This document shows positions 10,344-22,025 of a DNA stretch of 64,000 bases, piece after piece; position 1 is the stretch's first letter, and every line of letters starts with the position of its first letter. The notes under the pieces are model-generated. The model saw only the letters and a program-made list of their open reading frames with translations. It did no database searches and had not been told where the DNA came from. This DNA is from Chara braunii (lineage: Eukaryota; Streptophyta; Charophyceae; Charales; Characeae). The position numbers and the translations under genes were made by a program. Where the stretch lies: the NCBI GenBank assembly GCA_003427395.1, contig BFEA01000283.1, positions 1,559,121 through 1,623,120 of the forward strand. The letters run 5' to 3'.

Positions 10344-13300
10344 CTAAACGGGCACGTCGGACGGACCGGAAAGACAGCCGTTCCCCAGGGCCACAAGCGC
10401 TTTCCCGCAAACGGATGTCAGTATTGTAAGGCCTGTCACGAATTTGCTCTCATCCGTCCTTTTGCGAAAAGGTCTTCTCCAGGAATAGGCCATAGTTTCG
10501 GCGCGCTGCCATTGTTCCTCGTCCGAGGTGGAAAGTTTCCACTTTTTCGTCCAAGCGCCGAAGTACCTTTCGCGAAGATCGGACGAGTGACCTATAGGCA
10601 CCCACCACTGTATACATAAACAACCGATATGAGGTGAGGAACGGTCGTCCACAACCTCAGACTATGCTCTGCCAACCCAGAACGGGACACCTTGAGACAG
10701 TTCCTCATCAGGCGGCCTGACAATCAGAAAATCACCTTTGTTTATATGGCGCCGAGGGTCGAAGTCCACTTTTGGACAGCCCGCCCTCGGTCCTACATAT
10801 ATAAGCGAAGCATCTGGCGAAGGAGGGTCAGCTTCTTGAACTTCCTCCACAGTTTCTCCAGAGTTTGTGGCCAAAAGGTGTGAGGGTAGATCTCAGGCTC
10901 ATCCGCTCCGAGAACATCCTCTTCCTCACCCTCTTCCGTCTCCTTCATCTTTTGTTTTTGGATCATATCGTCCGCCTCGACGAAGATGGCTTTCCAGTAA
11001 GACAAAGCATCCTCCCGCTTGTCGACTTCCTCCTTCCTATATGTCTGCCACTGTTCGAGGACGTCGAGAAATTTTTGGACACTGTCACGAGCCATCCGAA
11101 AATCCTCTTTAACGACACAGGGCATAACACATGGCTGTGGAGCGGAGGTAGGGCGTGCATACTGCCCATCGACAACCGGGAACCAGTGAACTGGTCTGCC
11201 TTCCGGCATCCATTCCGCATCCGTACAGTACTTCGTGTACACCACGACGGAACTGCCGTCATGCATGAAGAATTTGAAGAGATGCGGTTTCGATACGCCG
11301 ACGATGCTTCTGTCGACGTATCGATCCACTACCCGGCGCCAATCAGCAATGTGATCAAGCTCAATGCACTTCGACGGTATCTTGTGCGATGACTCGATAA
11401 GCGAGAACAACTGCTTCATGGTGTAAGCATCGTTGTCCTTTAGTTTTTTCGAGCAAACACTAAAAATCGCGTCTATGTCGGTATGCGTGTGGCCAACGAG
11501 CATGAACCCCACTTTGACATCTTCAAAAATTCCGAATTTCACCAGAAGAGAGGCCAAACACATAAGGTATTGGTTTTTGTTTTCCCTCCAACAATTGTCC
11601 GCCTTGATTCGGAGGTGGCGTGGCCATTTCTGTCTCGACGCCTGCAACTCACATAGAGTCCGCATAACGCACGTGATGGTGCCATCGAAACCGTGTGCAT
11701 AGAAAGGCAAATACGTGTAAATATAAATGGACGGTTTCCTGCTGTGAGCAACGACCTCGGTGAGGTTCCTTTTCATCATCATGTCGTGTCGATGATCCTT
11801 GGAGTAATTATGCATGCCGATGTGAGGAATCGTTGTCTTTTTCTGATCCATTCCATCCACTATAAGACAGAGGTATTTCGCAGGGTTCAAAATGGAACGA
11901 AGTTTCCAGTCAGCGTAATCCGTACGGTGAGCGACCTGATCTAGTTGGTGTTTGCGGTGCTTTTCATCGAAATCCCTATGGTCAGGAAGGAGAAAGGCGT
12001 TATCTCTGGCCTGTCTAAGGCGGACGCACTCGCCACACTTTGTGAACGAGTTGGACTTAGCAAGGTCGGCATGCCACAAGTACTTTCTCCATATGGAGTA
12101 GAAGACTTGCTCTGAAACGACGGTCTGAACCACCGCTTCCAAGTGCGCCTTGATGGACTCGTATACAAGGAGCTTTGTGAAATATGCAGGGAACCTAACT
12201 TTAGGTCTGTGTGAGGTCCCCCTCACAACCATTTCGTTAGGCATAGCATCTCCATGTTCTTCCACGAACCTTGTCACACGAGTCAGCATGCTCACATACT
12301 TCGATCTCGGGTTCAACAATCCCCATCGACCATGACGGCCACGGATGACCCCGTCCGACTTGCACTTGCTATAACGATGAAATATGTTTCGACATATCCC
12401 TATTATTTTGCACCAACCAACGATGCACACCCGGCGTTTGCACTGCACCGGTTGGACTCTTTCCAGACCGCCGTTGAGGATAGTGAAATTGTCGAGGGTT
12501 TGCATCCACCACTCGATCCTCCTTTCGAGGGACATTTCGTAATAGGCTTCGCGCACCGGTTTGATATCATCAATGGTCAAGACCCGACGACACTTGTTCT
12601 TACAACATTTGTGCATCGGGACGAGCGCAATGTTAGTTTCATTCAATCGATTTTTGGCTCTCTTCGAATGTTGTGACCTTCTAACCGGCCTAATTTTCCG
12701 ATTATATCTTCCCCTTTTTCCAGGTAGGGACTGCTTCGGGAGTTTCAGGGTGACTTTTGGTTAGGAGCCTATGCTCTGCACCTAGGAATTTTGATTAGGG
12801 ACTGCTTCAGGAGTTCCAGGGTGACTTTTGGTTAGGGACTTATGCTCTGCACCTAGGAATTTTGATCGGTCCGTGAGAGCGGTTCTCGGCAAATCAGATT
12901 GGGAGGATTCCGATGAACTATAGAAATCTGTGTCTACAAAACCAGTCTGCCAATTTTCCATTGCAACCGTGGCTGTCATCGACGGAGAGCCAATTTTTTC
13001 GGCTTCACATGCAATTCTCTTACCTATCTCGACACTTCCACACGCACGTTCCGTTACCTGTTCCCTATCATACCCGTTTCGACCAAATGCACCGCGTTTT
13101 GCCGATCAAATCCGTTTCTATCGGGCGTACCGCAGAAGTCTGTATCCATGAACGACCGACTGTTGTCAAATGCTAGGGGTTGGGTAAGTTCAATGCTTTC
13201 AGACAGTCTACCCGCTGTCAGCACGAGATCTGATCCAGTCGTTTCAGACACACCACAGAAATCTGTGTCCACGAACATCCATCCACCGGGAAACGTCTCG

Positions 13301-13674
13301 ACATCCCAAGTACCCTCACTATCGGGGATTAGTGCTGTAGATACGCGCTGACCGTCGGGAACGTCAGGAAAGCGAACAAAACGATGTCGAGCGGACATCG
13401 TAGACGAGCCTGAATGATTCGTCAGGGTCAACATCGAGAACTCCCTTTTCAAACCGCAATGCCGATCAGAGGGAGCTTCCGGACTGCTGTCACAAGAACT
13501 ACGTTCTCGAACATCGTCTTCTCCGTGTTGTCGTGACGGTGGCGGTGGCGTGACACAATGGACAGATTGGATACCCATATGAAGAGACGATTCACACGAA
13601 AAACCGTACAACAAGAAAATCACGTCAACGTATGAGCAGGTCAGGGAAATAAACAAGAAGGAGTAAACTCGCAT
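10344..13674 (-). pseudogene. DUF7869-type DDE-like transposase, copy 1 (T1)
   Basis: Best-preserved transposase core in the window: one open frame from ATG 12,644-12,646 to about 10,870. N-terminal Cys cluster (CCKNKCRR), a helix-turn-helix-like stretch (GICRNIFHRYSKCKSDGV), then MPNEM and the Cys pair of FTKCGECVRL. The putative catalytic blocks are CLIVDGMDQKKTT, ADNCWRENKNQY (Asp codon 11,596-11,598) and VGHTHTDIDAIF, the D...DN..ENKN...H-T-x-x-D layout I associate with DUF7869 proteins; the RNase H-fold transposase reading is an inference. The C-terminal tail continues in another frame (frame change near 10,870), has a TAG at 10,662-10,664, and ends at 10,344 with GPSDVPV. The upstream N-terminal region (13,674-12,782), with VDTDF repeats, is broken into separate frames. 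Gene D starts 5 bases beyond its end. Confidence 0.65.
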
Positions 13675-14045
13675 TTCTAATATTTATCACAAAACAGTGG
13701 AACAACAACATTTGAATCCATATCGTTTGTCGGACCCTCATATGTCCGAGTAAACTCGCACTTTTTCCGGCGAGAGTACAAATGCGAGCTGATTCGAACT
13801 TAGGGGCGTGGTTAGTTCAAGTGTCAACAAAGTCACACTTCAAACGAGCATTTCAATTACGACGCCGTGCAATAAAAAATTACCTTCGCTGTTGGTTTAG
13901 TGGCGAGTTAACTTGCAAATAGAAAACGACTTTATTCTTTTGCGCCGAGAAGAGATGTGAGTTTACTGCTCGAGTGCTTCGATTTCGAGACAGTACAAGT
14001 GCGAGTTAATTCTGACTTATGGACTAAAGAGTAACAAATTTAGGG

Positions 14046-15248
14046 GGAATACACATTTCGTTAAAAGTGAACCTTTTGATTGTTCATTTTCTATAACAAT
14101 GCCGAAATTCACGTTGGAGCAATATAAGTAAGAGAAATTCATGTTGGTAATATGAACTGAGGAGCGACATAAATAAGAATAAATCGAGACAATCATCGGC
14201 AAGTGTTGCTAAGTGGGCAGTGATATGGGTCAACTGCCATCGCATGGAGTACTCGACCCATCACACATGCACACACCCCACCCAACCCCAACCACCCCAG
14301 CACACCAACGGTGTCCGAATTTCTCCCTTGTAGGCTATCTTCGAGGTAGGCTTTTGGAGCGGCCGCCGCTCAACAACTCATAATAAACTCCAAGTTTGTT
14401 CGAGTGCTCCGGGCCCATCAACGTGCAACTTGTGCGCTTGATTATGGGCACTACATTGTACGCCATCATTGCGACTGCTTGTATAATATATAAACAAAGA
14501 TTTAATTCGGAATAAAGAAGATTCTATTCAAGGTTTTAACATAATATTTTAGATTAAAATTAGTGAATAAAAAAAAAAAAGACTTAGTAATAGACTGCTT
14601 GCTTGCACATGCATTGGTAGTCGATATGAGATAGCCCTGTGCCCGCGGTGTTTTATACAAAGTGTCGCGAGTGTCGGCTATCCGATTTCCGCGACGGAAA
14701 GTTATGGGATGGCTACTGAAGGGACTAGGAGTGTTGTCGTGTTGTTGTTATGTTGTTTTCTATCATTTCGTGTGTGTGTGTGTGTACACATTGTATTTTA
14801 AATATTATGTTCGTAGTGAGCGGGATACGTCATAGTCGACGGACGTCGAATTTCGTGCGCCGTTTCTCGTGTGTAGTGATCGGGAAACGTCCTAGTTGAC
14901 CAATGCAGCTGGCGGAAGGTCAATATGTATTCCGTGATGAGGATGAAGACCAATGCGCTCGACAGCGTCACGAACCCCAAAAATTGGACGCTCTAAGTGG
15001 GTCATTAATTTCTGCGAGCAAAGGTAGAGGACGAAATCTTAAACTCCGAATGAATTCCCAGTTAGTCGTTGACAAATCCCTTGTATAAGACTCTGATGAC
15101 CTTGCCCGCACTAAGCCTGACAAATGTGATGAATCACACAGTTCCCACTCGCGGAGAAGTGAATCTCGGCAATTGTGGTGAATCTTTATCCGTCAACACG
15201 ACAATTGAGCACGAAATGAAATCAATGCGCAGGGGTAAAGGCGAGCGA
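14046..15248 (-). repeat. Spacer segment P, left copy
   Basis: The reverse complement of 49,378-50,605. It carries a (GT)n tract near 14,768-14,786 and no convincing gene. Homology ends sharply at 15,248 (gcgagcga|acaatc), the left edge of the 13.1-kb block. Confidence 0.8.
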
Positions 15249-15457
15249 ACAATCACGCTAAAGGCGCCAACGGTTATTAACGGGCATCACCACATTATAT
15301 GAGATTGATATTGGATTCGATCACCCATGACATACCGGTTGTCGACCCCTTTTAGCAAAAAGGTTCGGGCAGTGGACATTATATGAATTTGCAATGGCGG
15401 GTTCTTAGGGATGGCGGCGAGCGGAGGCGGAAACACAGGGGGGAGGGAGGGGAGAAA

Positions 15458-15484
15458 GAGATAAATAGATAGATAGGTAGATAA

Positions 15485-15525
<41 letters not shown>

Positions 15526-15526
15526 G

Positions 15527-15570
<44 letters not shown>

Positions 15571-15592
15571 GGAAAGAGAGAGAGAGAGGGAA

Positions 15593-15655
<63 letters not shown>
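15458..15655. repeat. (GATA)n/(GA)n microsatellite
   Basis: A gata-type tract followed by (ga)n with a few interruptions. The antisense frame is poly Ser-Leu and Tyr-Leu-Ser-Ile, which is not a gene. It marks the outer edge of repeat R, as a (CT)n tract does at 40,428. Confidence 0.9.
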
Positions 15656-15657
<2 letters not shown>

Positions 15658-17200
15658 ATTTGAACAGCTAGTCCATTCGCAGTTATCGGTCACCTTAAGG
15701 AAGTGGTCAAACACACGTTGGTCGTCTTTCCAGATTGTCATTTGCACTCGGACGGGAACGTTAATGCGAGGTTGATGCCAGGTCGTGATCTGTTTGGTGA
15801 CTGACCACATTTATGAAGTGGCAGACCACCTTCAAGAAGTGTCAAGCAGTCGTTGGTGATGGCTGTGTATTTGTTTCCCTCACGTTATCAGTTATTGGCG
15901 CGGATTGCCATTAGCACTCCCAGGGAATTTGCATGTCCGCGGAGTGTGAGGTCCTTCTGTGGGATGCATCCGAGACGGTAACGTATCCAGCGGGGGCCAA
16001 CATTACTACATGTATGCAACGCCGAACACCCATCGGCACGTATACAAGCAATGGAAGTGATCACGAGCCTTCTGCATCGGTAGAAATGACCACCCTCGCG
16101 AAGTGCCAAACAGTCGGCGGTCAGAGGACTCTAGTGCTAAAAGCATTCTTAGGGGACCTTGCGGTCGTGTTCAGAACTTATTGGAGTAGCACTAGATGCT
16201 CACCAAATAGTTTTGGATGTCGATTGTATGGACGCATCATATGATGCTTACAAGCAAGCAGTGGCTAATTGCAGGACCTTCTACTCGGAGTGGATCTTTG
16301 AGAGCAGATTTGACGCAATCCACCGTTAGATCCATTCCTGCAAGGGGGACCTGCCTGCTACTGTTTACTGTACTCATCACGTGGGAATCGACGACGTGAG
16401 GAACCGACAATGAACACTCTTAGGGGACTTTGCGGCCGTGTTTGGAACTTATTGGCGTAGCACTAGATGCTCACCAAGCAGTTCTGGATGTCGCTTATAT
16501 CGACACATCATATGATGACTTACAAGCAAACTGTGGTCGGATCCCGGCCCCCATCCCCAGTGTGGATCTATGAGAGCAGATTTGACGCAATCCACCGTTA
16601 GATCCACATCGGAGAGGCGGACCGGTCATCCTGCCGCTGTTCAGTGTAGTCATCATGTGGGAGTCGACATCGCAAGAGCCCGATGATGTTCCAATTGGGA
16701 CGTGCTCTTGCTTCGTGATGTGCAGGTGCTTACCGGCGGTGCATTCGATCCCGTCCTTGACGTGAAACAAAGTGCGAGGGGATAGCTCAGGGTTCACACC
16801 AGAAGTGCGATTGAACTCGCACTTTGATGGAGAAGCAGGCGCGCACTCCATCAGCGCGATGATTTAATATGGACATTGGCTTGTCATGTGTATATTTCCG
16901 GATGAAAATGTCATGAAATCCTTGTGTGGAGAAGACACATATTCATTCATACAAGTATCTCTTGTCATCACAAACATCGAAACGGAAACATCTCAAGTTG
17001 CCAAGTGTTTTTCCAAAGGTAAAATTGCACAACACACGAAGAGTTCCCATAAATCATTCAATGCAAAAAATTCATTCAATGGCAAATTGCAAAGTACATA
17101 GAGGCGTATCCGAAAGCAATTGAATGCCAAATATCATTCAATCCCACATTGCAAAGTACACGGAGGCTTTCCAAAAATCACAAAGTACATAGAGGCAATT
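15656..17200 (+). repeat. Repeat R, left arm
   Basis: Inverted copy of 38,990-40,435. Starts beside the microsatellite with a gttatcggt-containing block. It includes two tandem units of about 272 bp (ttaggggacc/t at 16,148 and 16,420), each holding gagcagatttgacgcaatcc. It then carries a 22-bp motif at 16,803-16,824 and an AT-rich inner part with repeated attcaat and caaagtacat words. No coding potential that I trust. Confidence 0.8.
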
Positions 17201-18300
17201 TCACATTCGGCAAGACATGACTCAAATGACAATCTTTTTCGCGATTTATCAATTTTGGCAAATTTGTGGACATGAACGGTTTAATCACAAATGTACGACA
17301 TCCCAAGTGTGAATATGTTCGCATTTCTCATACGGAAACAACAACCAGCATTCCGTGGAGAGCACGAGATTTGTTCTGGGGATAACAAAATTGAAAATCA
17401 TTTGTTGCACCGCTGAATCCGTAAAACAACTTCAGCACACATACATTCTGGCGACAATTGGTTTCTGAATGGAGAACAAGTTTGCAATTGTCATATGGAA
17501 CCAACAGACAACATTCAGTCGAGACAAGCAGAGGGGGTGAACCATAAAACGTGGCGGCACGCGCAGAACAGGGGCGAGCCAAAACATATGAAAGCTGGGC
17601 GGTCGGGGTGGGGCGGGGGAGGGGGGCTTAAATATTACAAAGTCTCGCGAAAGAAAGAGATAAGCACGAAATGATTTGGCGACCAAAAAGAAATCATTGA
17701 TATCTTTTAACAACATCTTGCTAAATGAACCAGAGTATCGAGCCCCACGAGCATGAGTGTCAACAATATCGACAAGAGGACGAAGATGTCCCATGAGTAA
17801 CACAGGAGCACAACATGGAAACGAACAAACGCAACACGGTGTTGCCGCGGTCGTAGAAGTCATAAGGAGAACAACCCGTAAAAAAAAAAAAGGAGCACAA
17901 AGCTGGGATATTCACATCCGATAGGTAAGCGTCTACTTAAAAGATACTGCACCACGTGGCTGGGATATTTACATTGGCATTTAAGCTTGTACTTCACGTA
18001 AGCGTCCGCCACAACCCTCTAGCTGATGTTGCGCGGCAGCACGGCGATGCCGAAAGTCAACATGGCGCTGCCGAAAGTCCTACGAGAAATGAAGAACCCT
18101 TAAAAAATTGCTACAGCACGAAGCTGGGATATTCACATCGACACCTAAGCGTTTACTTTATCAAAACATCCACTGCAATCCGGTACCTCATCAAAACAAT
18201 AGCACAGCTCGAACCGACCGACTGCTAGACCAAGTGGGAACAGATTTGCGCTTCTGCTTATGGCCTTTCGAATAAAAAACTACGCGAATTTTAATAACAG
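17201..18300. other. Spacer with small direct repeats
   Basis: No gene recognised. The word gctgggatatt(c/t)acat occurs at about 17,901, 17,959 and 18,124, each followed by a taagc(g/t)t..act-type sequence, suggesting a small tandem duplication. A poly-A run lies near 17,880-17,891. Confidence 0.5.
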
Positions 18301-18305
18301 GGGTA

Positions 18306-20149
18306 TCATTTAGAGCCTTGGAGTATGTCCATCGCAATCCTCAGCCTGATGTTTGGAATGTCGCTTTGGGCCATCGGAAATGGTGGCGGATAGCCGCGTG
18401 CAAGAAGTAAAGTGAAGGTGAGCATGAAAACACCGCGGCTCCACCGGTCCGACTGTTGAGGGACATCATGAACAACCACCTTGGGCTCCTGGAGATCCAG
18501 TTTCGTTGTTTGACCATAATAACAAACTGCTTCGTCACGGAGGTATTGCTCGAAGTTCGCAATCACATCGGAAGAAAAACCGCCATCGTCTTGTAGGAGG
18601 GAGTCGTAGTACTCCAGCCATTGTTCTCGGACATACAATAGGATCCAATGCACTCGATTTTTATGGACAGGAACCAAGACCATCTCGTACGAGAAAATAT
18701 CCACATCCTGTCCATCTCGCAACCCTATCATGTCGATAACCGCCATCGACGAGCTTGGTATAGAAAAAGGGACTGAAAATGTAAAGAGAGGGACACCCAG
18801 ACAACGCAGCGTTGGCAAGCAAGGCCAAGTACGACTCCACCACCTCATCGGAAAGCCATTCCCCCTCAACAAGAGTTTGAAGACTTTTTCTGCTCAACGG
18901 AACTGAACTGGCCCCTTTGCGAACCGAGGAAACCACCTCCTGGTCGTTGCTGAAATCTCCGCAAACGTCCTTCAACATTCTTAAGTCCGTAGCGCTCAGC
19001 TCCTCAGTAGGCAAGGGAATGCGAAAACATGATGTAGCCCCAGCTGCACAAACACCCACGAACAAGTGTGAGGAGTGACCAAAATCACCAGGGCGAAATG
19101 ACTAAGAACTGTCTGCCCTTTTCCCAGAAAAGTTGTATCCCCGACTGTTGAATGTGTCCTTGGCGATGTACTTAGGACACGGGTCTTTCAAGACACCCCG
19201 TTTGGCATCATTATCAGACCCATCAGACAAAGTAGTAACGCTTTCAATAGACGCAGCCAAATGTTTCCGCAAACCTTCCTCCTTATTTATTCCACAAGCC
19301 TTCAAAACCCTGACAGCTCTTTGGGAAAGGCCAGGCATCTGGACCCTTTTAAACAAACCTACACTTGACGACTTCCTCGGTAAAGCGGCCAATGACCTCC
19401 CTGAAAGACATTTCTCTCACACGACTTTTAAAGGCTTCATGGGCAGGGACATTGACAACCTCACACCTGTAAAACATGGAAAACAACCCACAGCCCATAG
19501 ACTTTTTCTGCTCAACGGACCTGAACTGGCCCCTTTGCGAACGGAGGAAACCACCTCGTGGCCGTTGCTGAAATCTCCGCAGACGTCCTTCAACATTCTC
19601 AAGTTCGTAGCGCTAAGATCCTTAGTAGGCAAGGGAACGCCAAAACATGATGTAGCCCCAGCGACACAAACACCCACGAACAAGTGTGAGGAGTGACCAA
19701 AATCATCGGGGCGAAATAGCTAAGAACTGTGTGCCCTTTTCCCAGAGAAGTTGTATCCCCGACTGTTGAGTGTGTCTTTGGCGATGTACTTAGGACACGG
19801 GTCTTTCAAGATACCCTGTTTGGCATCGTCATCAGACCCATCAGACAAAGCAGTAACGCTTGCAATAGACGCAGCCAAATGTTTTCGCAAACCTTCCTCC
19901 TTATCTATTCCACAAACCTTCAGAACCGTGACAGCTCTCTGGGAAAGGCGAGGCACCTAGACCCTCTTAAACAGACCTACACTTGACGACTTCTTCGGGA
20001 AAGCGGCCAATGACCTCCCTGAAAGACATTTCTCGCGCATGGCTTTTAAAGGCTTCATGGGCAGGGACATTGACAACCTCACACCTGTAAAACATGGAAA
20101 ATAACCCACAGCCCACAAGTTTTTTTTTAACAAGCGGTAATACGTACAT
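18306..20149 (-). pseudogene. Ulp1/SENP-like cysteine protease, copy 2 (U2), catalytic Cys lost
   Basis: The catalytic part (18,872-18,306) contains LVPVHKNRVHWILL (His codon 18,648-18,650) and YYDSLLQD (Asp), and ends VPQQSDRWSRGVFML. Where the family has Cys before GVFML, this copy has Arg (codon 18,435-18,437), so the protease would be inactive. The preceding part (19,065-18,740) has LSDEVVESYLALL, the Ulp1 entry helix, in another frame; the join near 18,740 is a frameshift. The N-terminal segments are tandemly duplicated. Last gene of the minus-strand PM-S-U module. Confidence 0.75.
18882..20117. repeat. Two tandem units of about 618 bp inside U2
   Basis: The actttttctgctcaacgga block recurs at 18,883 and 19,501, and aagtgtgaggagtgaccaa at 19,063 and 19,682. 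The units differ at a few percent of sites. The duplication doubles the exon-like blocks GLFKRV...NFSGKRA and MFVGVC...SSVRKGA, leaving the 19.5-20.1 kb copy without a protease domain of its own. Confidence 0.85.
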
Positions 20150-20210
20150 GAGCCCATCACATCAATTTGGACGAACACAAAGTTGACTACTGACAGACAT
20201 GCGTGTGCTC

Positions 20211-22010
20211 CTATTCACAAATCTTACCGTGGTCGGGCGCTCTTCGATGGAAACCGCCCTCCTGTCGCGCCACTGCGCCAACATCGATGGAGGATTCGAC
20301 GTTCGACACTTCGGCCACGGTTGTGTCGCTAACCAGCTTGGTGGCAGCTGAGTCGCTAGGCAAGCCGATGGCTTCATGAAGTACCATTTCCCGACCGGTA
20401 CTGAGGACAGATGCTCGATCACCCTGTTCTTCACTGCAACGGGTGGAGGGAGAATCATGATCTTTCCTCTCTGGATCCATCTTGATGTTGACTGCTACCT
20501 CACCGCCTTCCACGGAGGATTCGACGTTGTGCACCTCGGCCACGCCTGAGTCGTTAACCAGCTCGGTGGCAGCCGAGTCGTTACCCAACTCGATGGCTTC
20601 ATGAACTACTATTTCCCGACGGGTACTGAGGACAGACGGTCGATCACCCTGTTCTTCACCGCAACGGGTGGGCGAAGAATCATCATCTTTCCGCTGTGGA
20701 TCCGTCTGGACGCCGACCGTCACCTCACCGCCTTCCACCACGGGTTCTCCGCCTTTCTCATTGCCATGAACCCGAGCTTCCACCGCAGGTCCTTCTTCGC
20801 CTTCATCATCTCCAAGAACGGGAGCTTGCACAAACATCCAGTGACCTCCCTTAACGACACCCTCTCGCATCGTGGCCACAGCCGAACGACTATGCCGAAC
20901 CTCTTCGGACGTCCCGCTCACCAGCACTCCTGCGTCGAGCCCCTTCACGACTTCGCAAGCCGGCCAGTGTTTAGTATCCTCTTCCCGCTGCAGAGCACTC
21001 TCGCTGTCAGTGTCCACGGATGCACCCTCCGAAGCATGACGTTCCCACTCGCTACCCCCGATCTCCAACACTTTGCAAGACTGGCAGCGTTGAGTTTCCT
21101 CTTCTCGCTATACATCACGCGTTCCCGGAGAGTGCTCCTCTGCCCTAGGAGCCGATGCACTCTCGCTGTCACCGTCGAGTGGTTCACCCTCTGAAGCATG
21201 ACGTTCGTACTCGCCAAACCCGGTCTCCAACACTCCTGCAGGGGGTCCCTCCAGCAAGACTCGAGACCGCCAGTCTCGAGTCTCAGCAAATGAGAACGGA
21301 GCTGAGCAGGGGAACCCTGTGCCCAACTGAAGATGGGGGGGGTAGGACGTCACATTTTCTTCGCCCCGCGGAACTGTAGCGTGAGGAGCACTTGTGGGGG
21401 ACGGCCTCCAGGGCGACGTCAGAAACTCCGAATCTATTTGGAGTTTGTGGCGCTCGCCCGAGCTGAGGGAACTGAAGGTCGCACCTTCGGTCCTTCGCAA
21501 TGCAGGCCTCCCACCCTCCAGGCAAAACGATGACGCAGTTCCTATCAAGGAATGGTCTCGCCGCATAGGAGCTGCTGCCGTTTGCTGCACACGTCCGCCC
21601 TCTTCCAGGAGCAAGGTGTTGAGCACAGGAGACCTCTGTTGCGCATGGCGGGATGGATTCTCCTCGGCATTGGGAAACAAAGTCCTCGTAGACAAGTGCG
21701 AATCTACTCGCACTTGATTAGACCTCAGGGTGGTCGCGTCTCGCATGTCGGAATCTCGACTCCCTACGCAGTGGGGGTCAGTTTCCATATACTGGGGACT
21801 AGCGAACGTTCTACGCTTTCCGCCCGAACCCTTCCCGCCCAACCCCTTTCCGCCCGACCCCTTTCCGCCCGACCCCTTTCCGCCCAAGTCCTTCCCGCCT
21901 GACCCCTTTCCGCCGGACGCCTTTTCTCCCAACCCCTTTTCGCCCGCATGACCCCTTTCCGCCGGATGCCTTTTCTCCCGGCGACGTTTCGCCCGTCCTC
22001 TTTTCCGCAA
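20211..22010 (-). pseudogene. Repetitive acidic spacer protein of the module, copy 2 (S2)
   Basis: One frame runs from 22,010 to 20,211 with a single stop at 21,108-21,110. The N-terminal part is a run of GGKGS/GGKGL pentapeptides, then a Ser/Arg-rich region containing a 22-bp motif (21,694-21,715). There are two ERHASEG..DxDSESA units on either side of the stop, and then two units of about 75 residues (VEGGEVxVxxxxDPxRKDxDS ... VESS) near the C-terminus. Very acidic, no cysteine-rich or catalytic motif. Same position as S1, between the ParB/MTase-like and Ulp1-like genes, but no clear sequence similarity to it. Function unknown. Confidence 0.5.
21817..21975. repeat. 15-bp minisatellite in S2
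   Basis: About ten units of a 15-bp repeat of the form ctttccgcccgaccc, drifting toward the right end. In the S2 frame it encodes GGKG(S/L) pentapeptides. Confidence 0.85.
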
Positions 22011-22025
22011 ATTGTGAGCCGTCTC

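Larger units (their letters stand above)
10021..14047 (-). repeat. Left arm of a 4-kb inverted repeat (transposase unit)
   Basis: The reverse complement matches 31,070-35,192 over its whole length, including the transposase, the start of gene D, and noncoding sequence out to the ccccctaaatttgttactc junction at 14,043. The arms differ by scattered substitutions and indels, so they are not recent identical copies. Confidence 0.85.

Noticed and set aside
15458-15655. 143-aa frame with poly Ser-Leu
   Set aside because: Translation of a microsatellite; the same applies to the CT tracts at 44.8 and 45.9 kb.
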